Source: Nitrospirillum pindoramense (lineage in GTDB: Bacteria > Pseudomonadota > Alphaproteobacteria > Azospirillales > Azospirillaceae). Taken from it: a stretch of DNA of 64,000 bases. The first letter of the stretch is position 1. The number at the start of each line of letters is the position of its first letter. Positions 52,089-62,773 of this stretch are shown here, in pieces. The notes under the pieces are model-generated. The model did not search any database. It had not been told where the DNA came from and worked only from the letters and a program-made list of their open reading frames with translations. The position numbers and the translations under genes were made by a program. The stretch spans positions 62,001 to 126,000 of the forward strand of contig NZ_VITR01000006.1 of NCBI RefSeq assembly GCF_007827955.1, given 5' to 3'.

Positions 52089-53048
52089 CTAAGCCCCCGG
52101 CGGACCGAACACCGGCTTGGCCACGTTGGTGAAGTAGATCTTGTCCTGGCTGTTGGCGATGAAGATGCGGTGCGACCGGATGAAATCCATGCCCAGCACC
52201 ATGGCCAGGCTGCCGTCCCGGTCCACGCCCAGATTGTAGTAATCGCCCACCGACAGGCGGGCATTGCGGATGGTCTCATCCCCCACGCTGAGGGTGTCGA
52301 AGGTGCCGATCCAGGTGGGCACCGGCGTGCGGCCGATGTCGCGCCGCTCCGGCCCCGGCATGGACCCGGGGCTGTCCTCGCGCACGTTCACGCGGTGGGC
52401 CAGGCGGGTCAGCACCGTGCTGGTGCGCACGCCCGTGTCGAGGCGGGCCCAGAATTCCAGCCCGTTCAGTTGCACCACCACCCGGCTGAGGGAATAGCTG
52501 CCGAACCCACGGGAGCGCAGCGTGGCCTGGGAATAGGTCTGGGCCCAGTAGGCCAGCGGCGTGTCATCACAGTCCGCCGGCCGGAAGAAGCGGATGACAT
52601 TGTGCGCCATGTCCAATTCGACATCGGACTGCACGAACAGATCCTGGCCCAGCACCATGTCGACATTGGCGCCGAAATCCCCGGCATCCACCAGTTGCAG
52701 GCGATAGCCGCTGCCCTGCCAGGGGCCAAAGCTGAGCGTGTCGGCCTTCATGGTGCCGGCCTTGCGCCAATCCCCCTGCCCCAGGTTCACGCCGCGCACG
52801 GTGCGTTCCTGAAAGTCCAGCCCCAGGCGACGGGCGGCCTGCACCGACACCAGGTGGCGGGTGGTGCCGGTATCGACCAGCGCCCGCACCGGCTTGCCAT
52901 CCAGCAGTCCCTCGGCGATGGGCAAGCCGTTCTCCAGATGGATGGGCAGTTCGCCCACCGGATTCAGGCGGCAATCCGCCGCCCCCGCCAGGGCCGGGGA
53001 GGCGATCAGCGTGAGGGCGGTGACAAGGGCGGCGAGACGATGGCGCAT
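52089..53048 (-). CDS. Double-domain retropepsin-like aspartic protease (copy B)
   Basis: 319 residues from ATG 53048 (MRHRLAALVTALTLIASPALAG), signal peptide ending at AGAA. The two catalytic motifs are intact: ALVDTGTTRH (Asp59) and ARLDTGVRTS (Asp204). Shared blocks with the neighbours include NVDMVLGQDLFVQSDVELDMA, CDDTPLAYWAQTYS, and the C-terminal MDFIRSHRIFIANSQDKIYFTNV. Start MRHR is preferred over upstream ATG 53084 because it begins the signal peptide. Substrate unknown; periplasmic location is predicted. Confidence 0.82.
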   Translation of the reverse strand: MRHRLAALVTALTLIASPALAGAADCRLNPVGELPIHLENGLPIAEGLLDGKPVRALVDTGTTRHLVSVQAARRLGLDFQERTVRGVNLGQGDWRKAGTMKADTLSFGPWQGSGYRLQLVDAGDFGANVDMVLGQDLFVQSDVELDMAHNVIRFFRPADCDDTPLAYWAQTYSQATLRSRGFGSYSLSRVVVQLNGLEFWARLDTGVRTSTVLTRLAHRVNVREDSPGSMPGPERRDIGRTPVPTWIGTFDTLSVGDETIRNARLSVGDYYNLGVDRDGSLAMVLGMDFIRSHRIFIANSQDKIYFTNVAKPVFGPPGA

Positions 53049-53080
53049 GGGGACGATCCTCGCAAGCAGGGGCGGCTGGC

Positions 53081-54073
53081 TCAACGCTCAGGCGTCACTT
53101 CGGTATCGGGCGTCTGCGTGTCGAAAATGGGTCGGGAAACGTTGGTGAAATAGATCTTGTCCTGGCTGTTGGCGATGAAGATGCGATGCGACCTGATGAA
53201 GTCCATGCCCAGGATCAGGCCCCACGTATGCCGCCCCAGATCGGACCGGAAGTCGGGATTGAAGCGGGTGAACCGCAGCTTCACGTTATTCAGCGTCTCG
53301 TCACCAATGGCCAAGCTGTTGAAGGTGCCGACCGACAGGGGATACTTTTCGCTATCCTGCGGCCCGATCATGGCGAGTTTGGTGACGCCAGGATCCCCCT
53401 CATAAACGCCCTGCTGGTGGGCGATGGTGTCGCTTAGAGTGCTGTAGCGGGTGCCAGTCGACAAGCGGGCCAGAAATTCATGCCCATTCAACCGCACCCA
53501 GATGCGGTTGCTGAAGCGGCGGCGGGGATCCTGGGCGTACTGCATCCCCGCCTCGGCGTAGGTGTCCGCCCAATAGGCCAAGGGCACACCCTCGCATCCA
53601 TGCGGCTGGAAGAAGCGGACGGCATTGTGGGCGAAGTCCAGTTCCACGTCGGCCTGGGAAAAGACGTCCTGCCCCAGAACAAGATCGACATTCCCGGCGC
53701 CAACAGCGACCACCTGAAGGCTCAAATGGTCCGCCTGCCAGCCACCCACCGTCAAGCTTTCCACCGAAGCGGACCCGATCTCCCGGACGCCCCGGCCAGG
53801 CGTCAGCACCCTGTGGGCCATGGGCAGGGGTGTCACCTCCAGCCCCAGGCGTTGGGCCGCCGCTTCCGTCAGCGTGGTCTTTGAACTGCCCGTGGATAGC
53901 GCGACGCGGATGGGCTGGCCATTCAGCGCGCCATCCACCTCCGGCCGCCCATCATCCAGCCGCACCCCCAACTCAGCCACCTTCTGAAGATGGCAATCCT
54001 CCGGCCCGGCCAAGGCCGGCCCTGGTATCAGCAGAAGGGAAAGAGCCAGGACGGCCAGATGTCGGCGCAGCAT
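53081..54073 (-). CDS. Retropepsin-like paralogue lacking both catalytic Asp (copy A)
   Basis: 330 residues from ATG 54073 (MLRRHLAVLALSLLLIPGPALAG). The whole fold is conserved with copies B and C (NVDLVLGQDVFSQADVELDFA, CEGVPLAYWADTYAEAG, MDFIRSHRIFIANSQDKIYF). The two DTG motifs are both STG, however: VALSTGSSKT (Ser60) and ARLSTGTRYS (Ser205). The codons are TCC and TCG, so a single sequencing error cannot explain either. It is first of the three genes in the direction of transcription. It is probably a pseudo-protease: a binding protein, regulator or inhibitor of its active neighbours. Confidence 0.82.
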   Translation of the reverse strand: MLRRHLAVLALSLLLIPGPALAGPEDCHLQKVAELGVRLDDGRPEVDGALNGQPIRVALSTGSSKTTLTEAAAQRLGLEVTPLPMAHRVLTPGRGVREIGSASVESLTVGGWQADHLSLQVVAVGAGNVDLVLGQDVFSQADVELDFAHNAVRFFQPHGCEGVPLAYWADTYAEAGMQYAQDPRRRFSNRIWVRLNGHEFLARLSTGTRYSTLSDTIAHQQGVYEGDPGVTKLAMIGPQDSEKYPLSVGTFNSLAIGDETLNNVKLRFTRFNPDFRSDLGRHTWGLILGMDFIRSHRIFIANSQDKIYFTNVSRPIFDTQTPDTEVTPER

Positions 54074-54214
54074 CGCGGGCGAATTCCGGAAATTGAATTT
54101 CGCTTCTATATTGCAAACTTGCCCGCAACCAACAAGTGCGACACGGAACATCCGATACCCGCGACTCCAGGGAACCATCCCTTTGCGACATCCCGCCGCA
54201 GGCGCGCGGCTGGG

Positions 54215-55125
54215 CTATGCCATGCTGGCCCACAAATGGGCGGTGGCCAGGCTGCGCCAGGGGGCATGGGGGCGCATCAGGGTGGCCTGCTCCTCCGCCG
54301 TGGGGCGGCGGTCCATGGCATGGAAACGCTGCAATGCCGCGGCCAGGCCGGAATCGCCCACCGGCACCCGGTCGGGCAGGCCGCAGCCGCGCATCAGAAC
54401 GTAGTTGGTGGTCCACGGCCCGATGCCGCGCAGGGCCAGCAAGCTCGCCTCGGCCGCCGCTTCGCCCGCCGGGTCCGCATCCAGCCGCTCCAGCGCGGCC
54501 AGGTCCAGCCGGCCATCCATCGCCGCCTGGGCAGCCTCGACCAGATAGCGCGCCTTGGAGCGGGAGAAGCGGCGCGCGGTCAGCAGTTCCGGATCCAGGG
54601 CCGCCACCGCCGCCGCGTCCGGGTGGGCCACCATGCCGGAGGGGTGCCGGCGGCCGGCCAGCAGGATCAACTGGCGGCGCAGGTCGGCGGCGAAGGTCAG
54701 GTTGATCTGCTGGCCGATGATGGCCCAGGCCAGCGCCTCGAACACCGTCGACGACAGCGGCGGCCTGTATCCCCGGCGACCGCCTACCAGGCGCGCGGTC
54801 GTCGCGTCCCGGTCCGCCCGCGCCTCCAGCCCGGCGGCGGCCCCGGCCAGCGCCGGCGTCAGGCCCAGCATGCGCAACGCCACCCGCCGGGCGCGGGCCA
54901 GGATCACGGGATCGTCGCTGTCCATGCCCATCACCAGGGTGCCACCGCCGGGGGGCACGGTGAGGGTCAGCAGGTAGGTCCGGCCGTCGAATTCCAGAGC
55001 CTTGGTCAAGGCCGGTCCGGCCACCCGCTCCGCCGGGGCGTCACGGTCGCGGTACCAGTCGCGGCCGTGATAGCGCCAGGCGGCATCGGGGTCGAATCCC
55101 GGCGGCAGGTCCAGGGTCTGCTGGC

Positions 55126-55129
<4 letters not shown>
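54215..55129 (-). CDS. alkA: DNA-3-methyladenine glycosylase II
   Basis: 304 residues. Removes alkylated bases from DNA. The HhH-GPD core is visible: [22 protein letters not shown], then the hairpin [21 protein letters not shown] and catalytic Asp in [12 protein letters not shown]. The N-terminal AlkA domain has [15 protein letters not shown] and [12 protein letters not shown]. Its start overlaps the lolD stop by 4 bases, so it is translated as part of the lolCD operon, an unexpected partner. Confidence 0.92.
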
Positions 55130-55867
<738 letters not shown>

Positions 55868-55875
<8 letters not shown>

Positions 55876-57148
55876 AGCGCAGGGCCTCCACCGGATCGAG
55901 GCGGGCGGCCCGCCAGGAGGGATAGACGGTGGCGGCGAAAGACAGGAACAGGGCCATGACGCCCACCTGCGTCACCTCCATCCAGTCCAGCCTGGCCGGG
56001 ATTTGGGTGAACAGATAAATCTCGGCGCTGAACAGGTCGCGGCCGATGATGGACTGGATGAACTGGCGGATGGCCTCGATGTTCTTGGTGAACAGCACGC
56101 CCAGGATGACGCCGAAGACGGTGCCCACCACGCCGATGCTGGCGCCGGTCAGGAAGAAGATGCGCAGCACCATGCCCCGGCTGGCGCCCATGGTGCGCAG
56201 GATGGCGATGTCCCGCCCCTTGTCCTTCACCAGCATGATCATGCTGCTGATGACGTTGAACGCCGCCACCAGGATGATCAGCGACAGGATCAGGAACATG
56301 ACGTTGCGTTCCACATCAATGGCGTTGACGAAGGCGGCGCTGCGCTGGCGCCAGTCATAGACGCGGTATTCCTGCCCCGCCGCCCGGCCAACCGACTGAA
56401 CATAGGGATCGATCTGGGTGGGGTTCTGCACGAACACCTCGATGGAGGTGTAGCCGTTGGCCACGCCGAAGAAGGTCTGCGCCGCCGCCAGGGGCATGAA
56501 GATCAAGCTGTTGTCGACCTCATACATACCCACGTCGAAGATGGCGGCGATGGGATAGGTGCGCGCGCGGGGAATCGACCCGAAGGCCGTCTGGTTAAAG
56601 CGCGGGCTTATCAGGCGCAGGCTGTCACCCACATGCAGGTTCAGGCGCTGCGCCATTCTGCGGCCAATGGCGATACCATCGCCCAGATTGGCCTCGTCCC
56701 CCGTGGCACCGGTGGCCGCCCCGAAGGCCTCCGCCGCTCCCTCGACCAAATGGGTGGATACGATGGGCCGACGGCGGAAATCCGCGGGCGTGATGCCATG
56801 GACATAGGCGCCGCTGGCGGTGCCGTCCTGGGTGATCAGGGCCTGCCCCTCCACCGTCGGCATGACGGCGGTGACGCCCGGCACGGCCAGCAGGCGCTGG
56901 GTGACGGCATCGTTTTCCGGCAGCGGGCCCAGCAGCGACTGCACCTCCAGATGGCTGTACAGGCCGAGGACGCGGCTCAGCAGTTCAGTGCGGAAGCCGT
57001 TCATCACCGACATGACGATGATGAGGGTGGCGACGCCCAGCCCGATGCCCAGCAGGGAGAAGCCGGCGATGACGGAGATGAACCCCTCCTGCCGGCGCGC
57101 CCGGAGGTAGCGCATCGCGACCATGCGTTCAAAGGCGGAAAAGATCAT
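55868..57148 (-). CDS. lolC: Lipoprotein-releasing system membrane protein
   Basis: 426 residues. The N-terminal [48 protein letters not shown] is the LolC/LolE hallmark. A long periplasmic domain of about 220 residues comes between TM1 and TM2, then [26 protein letters not shown] and two more helices, ending [19 protein letters not shown]. Only one LolC/E gene is present, so it probably forms a homodimer as in many alphaproteobacteria. Operon: proS upstream, lolD and alkA downstream. Confidence 0.94.
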
Positions 57149-57207
57149 TCGGGGGGCCGGACCGTCGAGGTGGGAAGTGATGAGGCAATGCGCGTGATTC
57201 TGGGCGG

Positions 57208-57249
57208 AAAAAAGGCGCCCGCTCCTACCATGCGCGACAGGGGCGGGCG
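57208..57249 (-). terminator. Terminator-like hairpin between proS and lolC
   Basis: On the minus strand CGCCCGC pairs with GCGGGCG across a 20-base loop, followed by a run of six T (57213-57208). It lies 19 bases after the proS stop and may partly separate proS from lolC expression. Confidence 0.5.
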
Positions 57250-57267
57250 TCCCGTTTCTTGTCCTGG

Positions 57268-58584
57268 TCAGGCCTTGATCAGCTCGGCCAGGGCGGCCTC
57301 GACCGGCAGCTCGCGCTTCTCGCCGGTGGCGCGGCGCTTCAGCTCCACCACCCCGGCCTTCAGGCCGCGCGGGCCCACGGTCAGCTGCCAGGGCAGGCCG
57401 ATCAGGTCCATGTCGGCGAACTTGGCGCCCGGGCGCTCGTTGCGGTCGTCGTACAGCGTCTCCACGCCGGCGGCGTTCAGCTTGGCGTAAAGGTCATCGC
57501 ACAGGCTGGCGCACGCCGCGTCATCGGCCTTCAGGTTGATCAGGCCGACCTGGAAGGGGGCGACGGCATCCGGCCAGATGATGCCGTTCTCGTCATGGCT
57601 GGACTCGATGATGGCGCCCATCAGGCGGGACACGCCGATGCCGTAGCTGCCCATCTCCACCGCCACCGGCTCCCCGTCCGGGCCGGCGACGACGGCGCCC
57701 ATGGGCTTGGAGTATTTGGTGCCGAAATAGAAGATGTGGCCGACCTCGATGCCGCGGGCGGAGACCAGCTGGTCCTCCGGCACCTCGCAGGTGGCGGGGT
57801 CGTGCTTCTCGTCCGTGGCGGCGTAGATGCTGGTGTACTTGGCGAAGAAGTCCTTCAGGTCGCTGCCGGCCTCGGGCGGGTTCTGCAGCACGTCCAGGTT
57901 AAGCCAATCCTTGTGGCAGAACACGCCGCTTTCGCCTGTCTCGGCCAGGATGATGAACTCATGGCTGAGGTCGCCGCCGATGGGGCCGGTGTCGGCACGC
58001 ATGGGGATGGCCTTCAGCCCCATGCGGGCAAAGGTGCGCAGATAGGCCAGGAACATCTTGCGGTAGGACAGCTTGGCCCCTTCGGCATCCAGGTCGAAGG
58101 AGTAATTGTCCTTCATCAGGAACTCACGGCCGCGCATGACGCCGAAGCGGGGGCGGATCTCGTCCCGGAACTTCCACTGGATGTGGTACAGGTTCTTGGG
58201 CAGGTCCTTGTAGCTGCGCACGAACGTCTTGAAGATGTCGGTGATCATCTCCTCGTTCGTGGGGCCGTACAGCAGCTCACGGTCGTGACGGTCGGTGATG
58301 CGCAGCATCTCCTTGCCGTAGTCGTCATAGCGGCCCGACTGCCGCCACAGCTCCGCCGACTGGATGGTGGGCATCAGCAGTTCCTGGGCGCCGGCGGCGT
58401 CCTGCTCTTCCCGCACGATCTGCGAAATCTTGCGCAGGACCTTCCAGCCCAGCGGCAACCAGGCGTAGATGCCGGCACTGGTCTGCCGGATCATGCCGGC
58501 GCGCAGCATCAGCCGGTGCGAGGCGATCTGCGCCTCCGCCGGGGTTTCCTTCAAGGTGGGCAGGAAAAACTGGGAGGAGCGCAT
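57268..58584 (-). CDS. proS: Prolyl-tRNA synthetase (short alphaproteobacterial form)
   Basis: 438 residues, versus about 570 for E. coli ProRS: the editing insertion domain is missing, the known alphaproteobacterial type. Class II motifs are seen in [61 protein letters not shown] and [16 protein letters not shown]. The C-terminal anticodon-binding domain has [11 protein letters not shown] and [30 protein letters not shown]. Without the insertion, Ala-tRNAPro editing must rely on a separate enzyme. Confidence 0.96.
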   Translation of the reverse strand: MRSSQFFLPTLKETPAEAQIASHRLMLRAGMIRQTSAGIYAWLPLGWKVLRKISQIVREEQDAAGAQELLMPTIQSAELWRQSGRYDDYGKEMLRITDRHDRELLYGPTNEEMITDIFKTFVRSYKDLPKNLYHIQWKFRDEIRPRFGVMRGREFLMKDNYSFDLDAEGAKLSYRKMFLAYLRTFARMGLKAIPMRADTGPIGGDLSHEFIILAETGESGVFCHKDWLNLDVLQNPPEAGSDLKDFFAKYTSIYAATDEKHDPATCEVPEDQLVSARGIEVGHIFYFGTKYSKPMGAVVAGPDGEPVAVEMGSYGIGVSRLMGAIIESSHDENGIIWPDAVAPFQVGLINLKADDAACASLCDDLYAKLNAAGVETLYDDRNERPGAKFADMDLIGLPWQLTVGPRGLKAGVVELKRRATGEKRELPVEAALAELIKA

Positions 58585-59071
58585 CGCGGGAACCCGTCGC
58601 CTTCATGAACTGGATTACGGAAAGGGAGCCGCGACTTTAGGCAATGACATTCCCCCTGTCCATGGCCCCCTGTCCATGGCCCCGTCCATGCCCCGCTGTC
58701 CATGGCGGCGGGACATTCCCCGATCACAGCGCTACCCATCGGCGCCGGCGCGGCGCGGGAGTCCCCTGCGACGGGAATCTGAAAAAATCACAGAAAAATG
58801 GCGCTCCATTTCGCTACGCCACGACTTCTCGAGCCCGTATCTGGAATATAGATAGAAAAATCAGAATCAATCAGTTTTTCAAATCCGCCGATTAGATTCC
58901 CTTATAAGTATCGTCCAGCCTGTCCGTCTGGCGGATAAGAAAATTATACACGAAAGTAAATATATATCCCAATGGCAGCGTTGACCCCGGCAAGCTTCGT
59001 ATGGTCTTTACGCGGCCTTAACCAATTCCTGATACCAAGCCGATACCGACCGACGCCCGAGGACCAACGCC
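58585..59071. other. Gene-free stretch between proS and chemoreceptor (487 bp)
   Basis: No gene is supported. The left part has a 14-bp tandem repeat (58652-58705). From about 58780 to 58970 the DNA becomes AT-rich (runs such as gaaaaatcagaatcaatcag and aaattatacacgaaag), the likely promoter region of the chemoreceptor at 59072. Confidence 0.55.
58652..58705 (+). repeat. Tandem 14-bp repeat
   Basis: CCCCCTGTCCATGG occurs twice in a row (58652-58665, 58666-58679), followed by degenerate copies CCCCGTCCATG (58680-58690) and CCCCGCTGTCCATGG (58691-58705). It is a minisatellite-like array just upstream of proS. Confidence 0.75.
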
Positions 59072-60763
59072 ATGCTGGCCAATGCCAAAATCCTAACCAA
59101 GATCAACCTGGTCATCCTGGTCATGGCGCTGGCCGCCCTCGCCATCGGCGTGGCCGGCTACATGGGCATGTCGAAGCTGGCGGTAGCGACGCACCGGCTG
59201 GACGTCATGGGAAGCAACCTGCATCAAGCGGGTCAGCTGAACGCCAACGTCCTGTTCATGAACCGGGGCGAGTATCGCATGGCCGCCAACCCCAAGGACG
59301 CGGACGAGGTCCTCAAGAACGTGGACGGCCGGGTGGCGGAGTTCTCCCGAAACATGGGCCTGCTGGACCAAGAGGTGGAGGACAAGTACCGGCCCATGCT
59401 GGCGGAAATCAAAACCGCCTTCGCTGCGTACAAGAAGGAGTTCGATGCCACGGCGGCAACGACCCGTGAGCACATGGATCTGAAGAACGAACCGGCGCGC
59501 CAGCAAATCCTGGATGAGGTCGCGCAATCCCGCGCCGTGGCCACCACGCTGATCAACAAGGTCAAGGTCCTGCAGGACGCCTTGGATGAGGACGGCTCCG
59601 TCGTCGCGCAACAGGCCCAGTCCATCGCTCGGGAATTGACGATGATGATCGTCGTCGTCGCCGTCGCCGGCATCGCGGTCGGCATCGTCGTCGGCATGCT
59701 GATCGCCCGGCGCGGCCTGGTTACACCCATTACCCACATCGTGCGCGACCTACAGGATCTGGCCCATGGCCGGCTGGACATCGACATCCAGGGCGCGGAG
59801 CGTGGGGATGAGGTTGGCGACATCGCCAAGACCGCGCTGGTCTTCCGCGACAACGCCCGCGAGACGGAACGCCTGCGCGCCGAACAGGAAAAGGAGCAGG
59901 CGGCCCGCGCCGCCCGCGCCGCCGCCCTGGAAGGCCTGACGCGCACCTTCGACGTGCAGGCCGGCGACGTCATCGGCGCCGTGGCCTCCGCCGCCACGCA
60001 GATGCAGGCCACCGCCAGCTCGCTGTCGGCCTCCGCCGAGCAGACCACCCGCCAGTCCGCCACCGTCGCCGCCGGCGCCGTCGAGGCCTCGGCCAACGTG
60101 CAGACCGTGGCCGCCGCGGCGGAAGAACTGGCCTCCTCCATCCAGGAGATCAGCCGCCAGGTGTCGCAGTCGGCCACGGTGGCCGGTGACGCTGTGCGTC
60201 AGGCCACCCATACCGGCGCCATCGTCGCCGGGCTGGAGCAGACCGCCCAGAAGATCGGGGAGATCGTGGGCCTGATCACCAACATCGCCAGCCAGACCAA
60301 CCTGCTGGCCTTGAACGCCACCATCGAGGCGGCGCGGGCGGGCGAGGCGGGCAAGGGCTTCGCCGTCGTCGCCAGCGAGGTGAAGAGCCTGGCCAACCAG
60401 ACCTCCAAGGCGACCGAGGAGATCAGCACGCAGATCGCGTCCGTGCAGGACGCGACCCGCGAGGCCGTGGCCGCCATCGGCGCCATCTCCGGCACCATCG
60501 AGACCATCAACACCATCGCCACCACCATCGCCTCGGCGGTGGAGGAGCAGGGTGCCGCCACGCAGGAGATCGCCCGTAACGTCCAGCAGGCCGCCGCCGG
60601 CGCCGACAGCGTCACCCACAACATCCAGGGCGTGTCCGCCGCCGCGGATGAGACGGGCCATTCCGCCCATGACGTGCTGACCGCCGCGACCTCCATGGCG
60701 CGGGAGGCGGAGAAGATGCGCGGCCTGGTGGAACAGTTCCTGGTGGACGCCCGGGCGGCGTAA
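59072..60763 (+). CDS. Methyl-accepting chemotaxis protein (paralogue of 62774)
   Basis: 563 residues. TM1 ([20 protein letters not shown]), a helical periplasmic sensor with [33 protein letters not shown]2 ([25 protein letters not shown]) and HAMP ([21 protein letters not shown]). The signalling tip is [34 protein letters not shown]. The sensor belongs with the gene at 62774, with which it shares the same unusual motif set. A good terminator follows the stop. Confidence 0.94.
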   Translation: MLANAKILTKINLVILVMALAALAIGVAGYMGMSKLAVATHRLDVMGSNLHQAGQLNANVLFMNRGEYRMAANPKDADEVLKNVDGRVAEFSRNMGLLDQEVEDKYRPMLAEIKTAFAAYKKEFDATAATTREHMDLKNEPARQQILDEVAQSRAVATTLINKVKVLQDALDEDGSVVAQQAQSIARELTMMIVVVAVAGIAVGIVVGMLIARRGLVTPITHIVRDLQDLAHGRLDIDIQGAERGDEVGDIAKTALVFRDNARETERLRAEQEKEQAARAARAAALEGLTRTFDVQAGDVIGAVASAATQMQATASSLSASAEQTTRQSATVAAGAVEASANVQTVAAAAEELASSIQEISRQVSQSATVAGDAVRQATHTGAIVAGLEQTAQKIGEIVGLITNIASQTNLLALNATIEAARAGEAGKGFAVVASEVKSLANQTSKATEEISTQIASVQDATREAVAAIGAISGTIETINTIATTIASAVEEQGAATQEIARNVQQAAAGADSVTHNIQGVSAAADETGHSAHDVLTAATSMAREAEKMRGLVEQFLVDARAA

Positions 60764-60790
60764 CATCCTCCCGCATGGCATTGACGGCCT

Positions 60791-60824
60791 GGGCCTGGGA
60801 CTGCGCGTCCCGGGCCCTTGCTTT
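60791..60824 (+). terminator. Rho-independent terminator after chemoreceptor
   Basis: GGGCCTGGGAC (60791-60801) pairs with GTCCCGGGCCC (60807-60817), 11 pairs including one G-T, with loop TGCGC and tail TTGCTTT. Confidence 0.7.
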
Positions 60825-60919
60825 ATGGGGACGCGACCATCTTGACCTTTCCGCAAAGTCACATATTTGCACCTAAGGGATTACCCTGGTCGAGTTAGGT
60901 TGTCGGAGAGTGCCTTCCC

Positions 60920-61903
60920 ATGTCTTCCGCCACCGCATCTTCCCCCGCCGCCGCGAAGCCTTACATCCATTTATCAACGGCGGGATTGTCCCCCAGTGAC
61001 GCCAAGGAATTCTGGGCCGACGACGTGAGCGCACGGCGACCGGGCCTGCTACTGGATTTCCCAAACCAGGCATCGTTCCAGGCGACGGCCACCGCGACGT
61101 CCCTGGGACCTGTGCGGCTGCTGGCCCTGGACGTCGACCCTTACGTGGCCTGCCGGTCACGGCGATACATCGCCCGCGATCTGGTCGATGACTTTTGCCT
61201 CTTGCATGTCGACAGCGGGTCCACCGTCGTTTCCGACGCGACCGGAACGGATTTCCCGCTGGACGCCGGACAGTTCATCCTGTTGGACGAGGCGGCGGGG
61301 TTTTCGCTGCGCTTCACGTCCCGCACCCAGGCGAAGGCGCTGAAGATGCCACGGGCCTGGCTCAGCGCCCGCATGCCGCAGGCGGAGGATCTGGCGCTTA
61401 CCAGCATCGCCCCCCATACCGGCTGGGCGCGCGCGCTTACCAGCGTACTGAAGGAGGTGGCGCCGGAAACGGTAGAGACCTTGCCCCTGCCCCCGGGCGA
61501 GGTGGCCAGCCAGATCGCAGCGCTTCTGACGCTGGCGGCCGGTCACACCGCCCCGGAAATGAAGCGTTATCAACGCGCGACCTTGAACCGGCTGCGCCGG
61601 GCCATGCGCGAGACACTTCATGATCCGGCACTAACCCCCTCGCGCTTCGCCGAACAGCAGGGCATCGCCAAACGGACCCTGCATGCCCTGTTCGCCGCCG
61701 CGGGCACCAGCTTCGGTCGCGAGTTGACCGCCATGCGGTTGGACTACGCCCGGTCGCTGCTCCGCGATGCGCGCTTTTCCACCAAGAGCATAACCGAGAT
61801 CAGCGCCCTGGCGGGTTTCGCGAATCCCAGTCACTTCAGCCGCCGTTTCCTGGAAGCATTCGCGCTGTCGCCAAGCGTGTATCGCCGCCAGCACCTGCGA
61901 TAA
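60920..61903 (+). CDS. AraC-family transcriptional regulator
   Basis: 327 residues. The N-terminal ~210 residues form an AraC-binding-like sensor domain (FQATATATSLGPVRLLALD, FCLLHVDSGSTVV, FPLDAGQFILLDEAAGF). The C-terminal HTH_18 has LTPSRFAEQQGIAKRTLHALFAAAGTSFGRELTAMRLDYARSLL and ITEISALAGFANPSHFSRRFLEAFALSPSVYR. The architecture matches regulators of aromatic or aliphatic acid pathways, but no catabolic genes are beside it. It sits between two paralogous chemoreceptors. Confidence 0.9.
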   Translation: MSSATASSPAAAKPYIHLSTAGLSPSDAKEFWADDVSARRPGLLLDFPNQASFQATATATSLGPVRLLALDVDPYVACRSRRYIARDLVDDFCLLHVDSGSTVVSDATGTDFPLDAGQFILLDEAAGFSLRFTSRTQAKALKMPRAWLSARMPQAEDLALTSIAPHTGWARALTSVLKEVAPETVETLPLPPGEVASQIAALLTLAAGHTAPEMKRYQRATLNRLRRAMRETLHDPALTPSRFAEQQGIAKRTLHALFAAAGTSFGRELTAMRLDYARSLLRDARFSTKSITEISALAGFANPSHFSRRFLEAFALSPSVYRRQHLR

Positions 61904-62079
61904 CCCGCCCAAGGCGCGCGACCAGGCACGGCACCATCCGCTCCGTGCAGGAAATGTCGCTCAAGAGTGCAGAAGCCCCGGCCCAGCCGTGACCGCAATT
62001 GCTGGCGGCGACGGGCGTTCCATATGCTGGTCCGGCAACAGAGATCATGTTGCATCGGGGCCTGGGTGGTGGGGGAGTG

Positions 62080-62568
62080 ATGAGTCGCCTGACGGACCGG
62101 GAGGTGGTGGCGCGGGCCTTGGTCCATGCCCCCTATCTCAGAAGCGTCGAGCATCCGGGCCACCTGAACATCCTGGCTTCCTGGTTGCGGGAAAAGGCGG
62201 CGGGCGACGCGTTGCCCGCGTGGTCACGGTTCCTGGATCGCATCTGCCCCTGTTATCACGACTTCCTGGCCATGGCCGATTTCCGGCGTGAGCCGCCGCG
62301 CTGGCATTATGTCGGGTGGAACGCCGGCGGCATTCTGGCCAATTGTTTCGATGCAGCGGTTTGCCAGCCGTTTTCCATATCCTACCTGCGCAACGCGCGG
62401 TCATGGCCGGCCTATGACGAGGTGACACTCTCGGGACGAAACCATGGCCTGCTGTCCCTGCCCGTCCGCCATGGCGACAGCGACGCGGCGACCACGGCCA
62501 TCGGCATCTTCAGCCTGACGCCGGATACCGCGTCAGCGTTGCCATTCCTGGGTGACGTACCGCACTGA
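62080..62568 (+). CDS. Unrecognised small cytosolic protein
   Basis: 162 residues from ATG 62080 (MSRLTDREVVARALVHAPYLRSV); ATG 62047 in the same frame is possible. No signal peptide or membrane segment. It has several Trp/Cys residues (ILASWLREKAAGD, LDRICPCYHDFLAMADF, WHYVGWNAGGILANCFD) and a final beta-rich part (NHGLLSLPVRHGD, IGIFSL). The fold may be PAS-like, judged from length and the terminal strands only. Placed between the AraC regulator and a chemoreceptor. Confidence 0.6.
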   Translation: MSRLTDREVVARALVHAPYLRSVEHPGHLNILASWLREKAAGDALPAWSRFLDRICPCYHDFLAMADFRREPPRWHYVGWNAGGILANCFDAAVCQPFSISYLRNARSWPAYDEVTLSGRNHGLLSLPVRHGDSDAATTAIGIFSLTPDTASALPFLGDVPH

Positions 62569-62773
62569 CGCTCATCGGGAACCCACTCGGCAGCCGATTC
62601 CCAGCCCAAGTTTCCCGACAGCGCAGAAAAGCCCTGTTGGCGGCGCAGCGGCGACTTAGGCTCTTTAAAATTTAAAACAAACACCATCAATTAACAAAAC
62701 CACACGAACACACCGCCAATAAAAATAATTCGGCGGATGACAGATAATCAATATCAATTAAATGGGTGTATCC

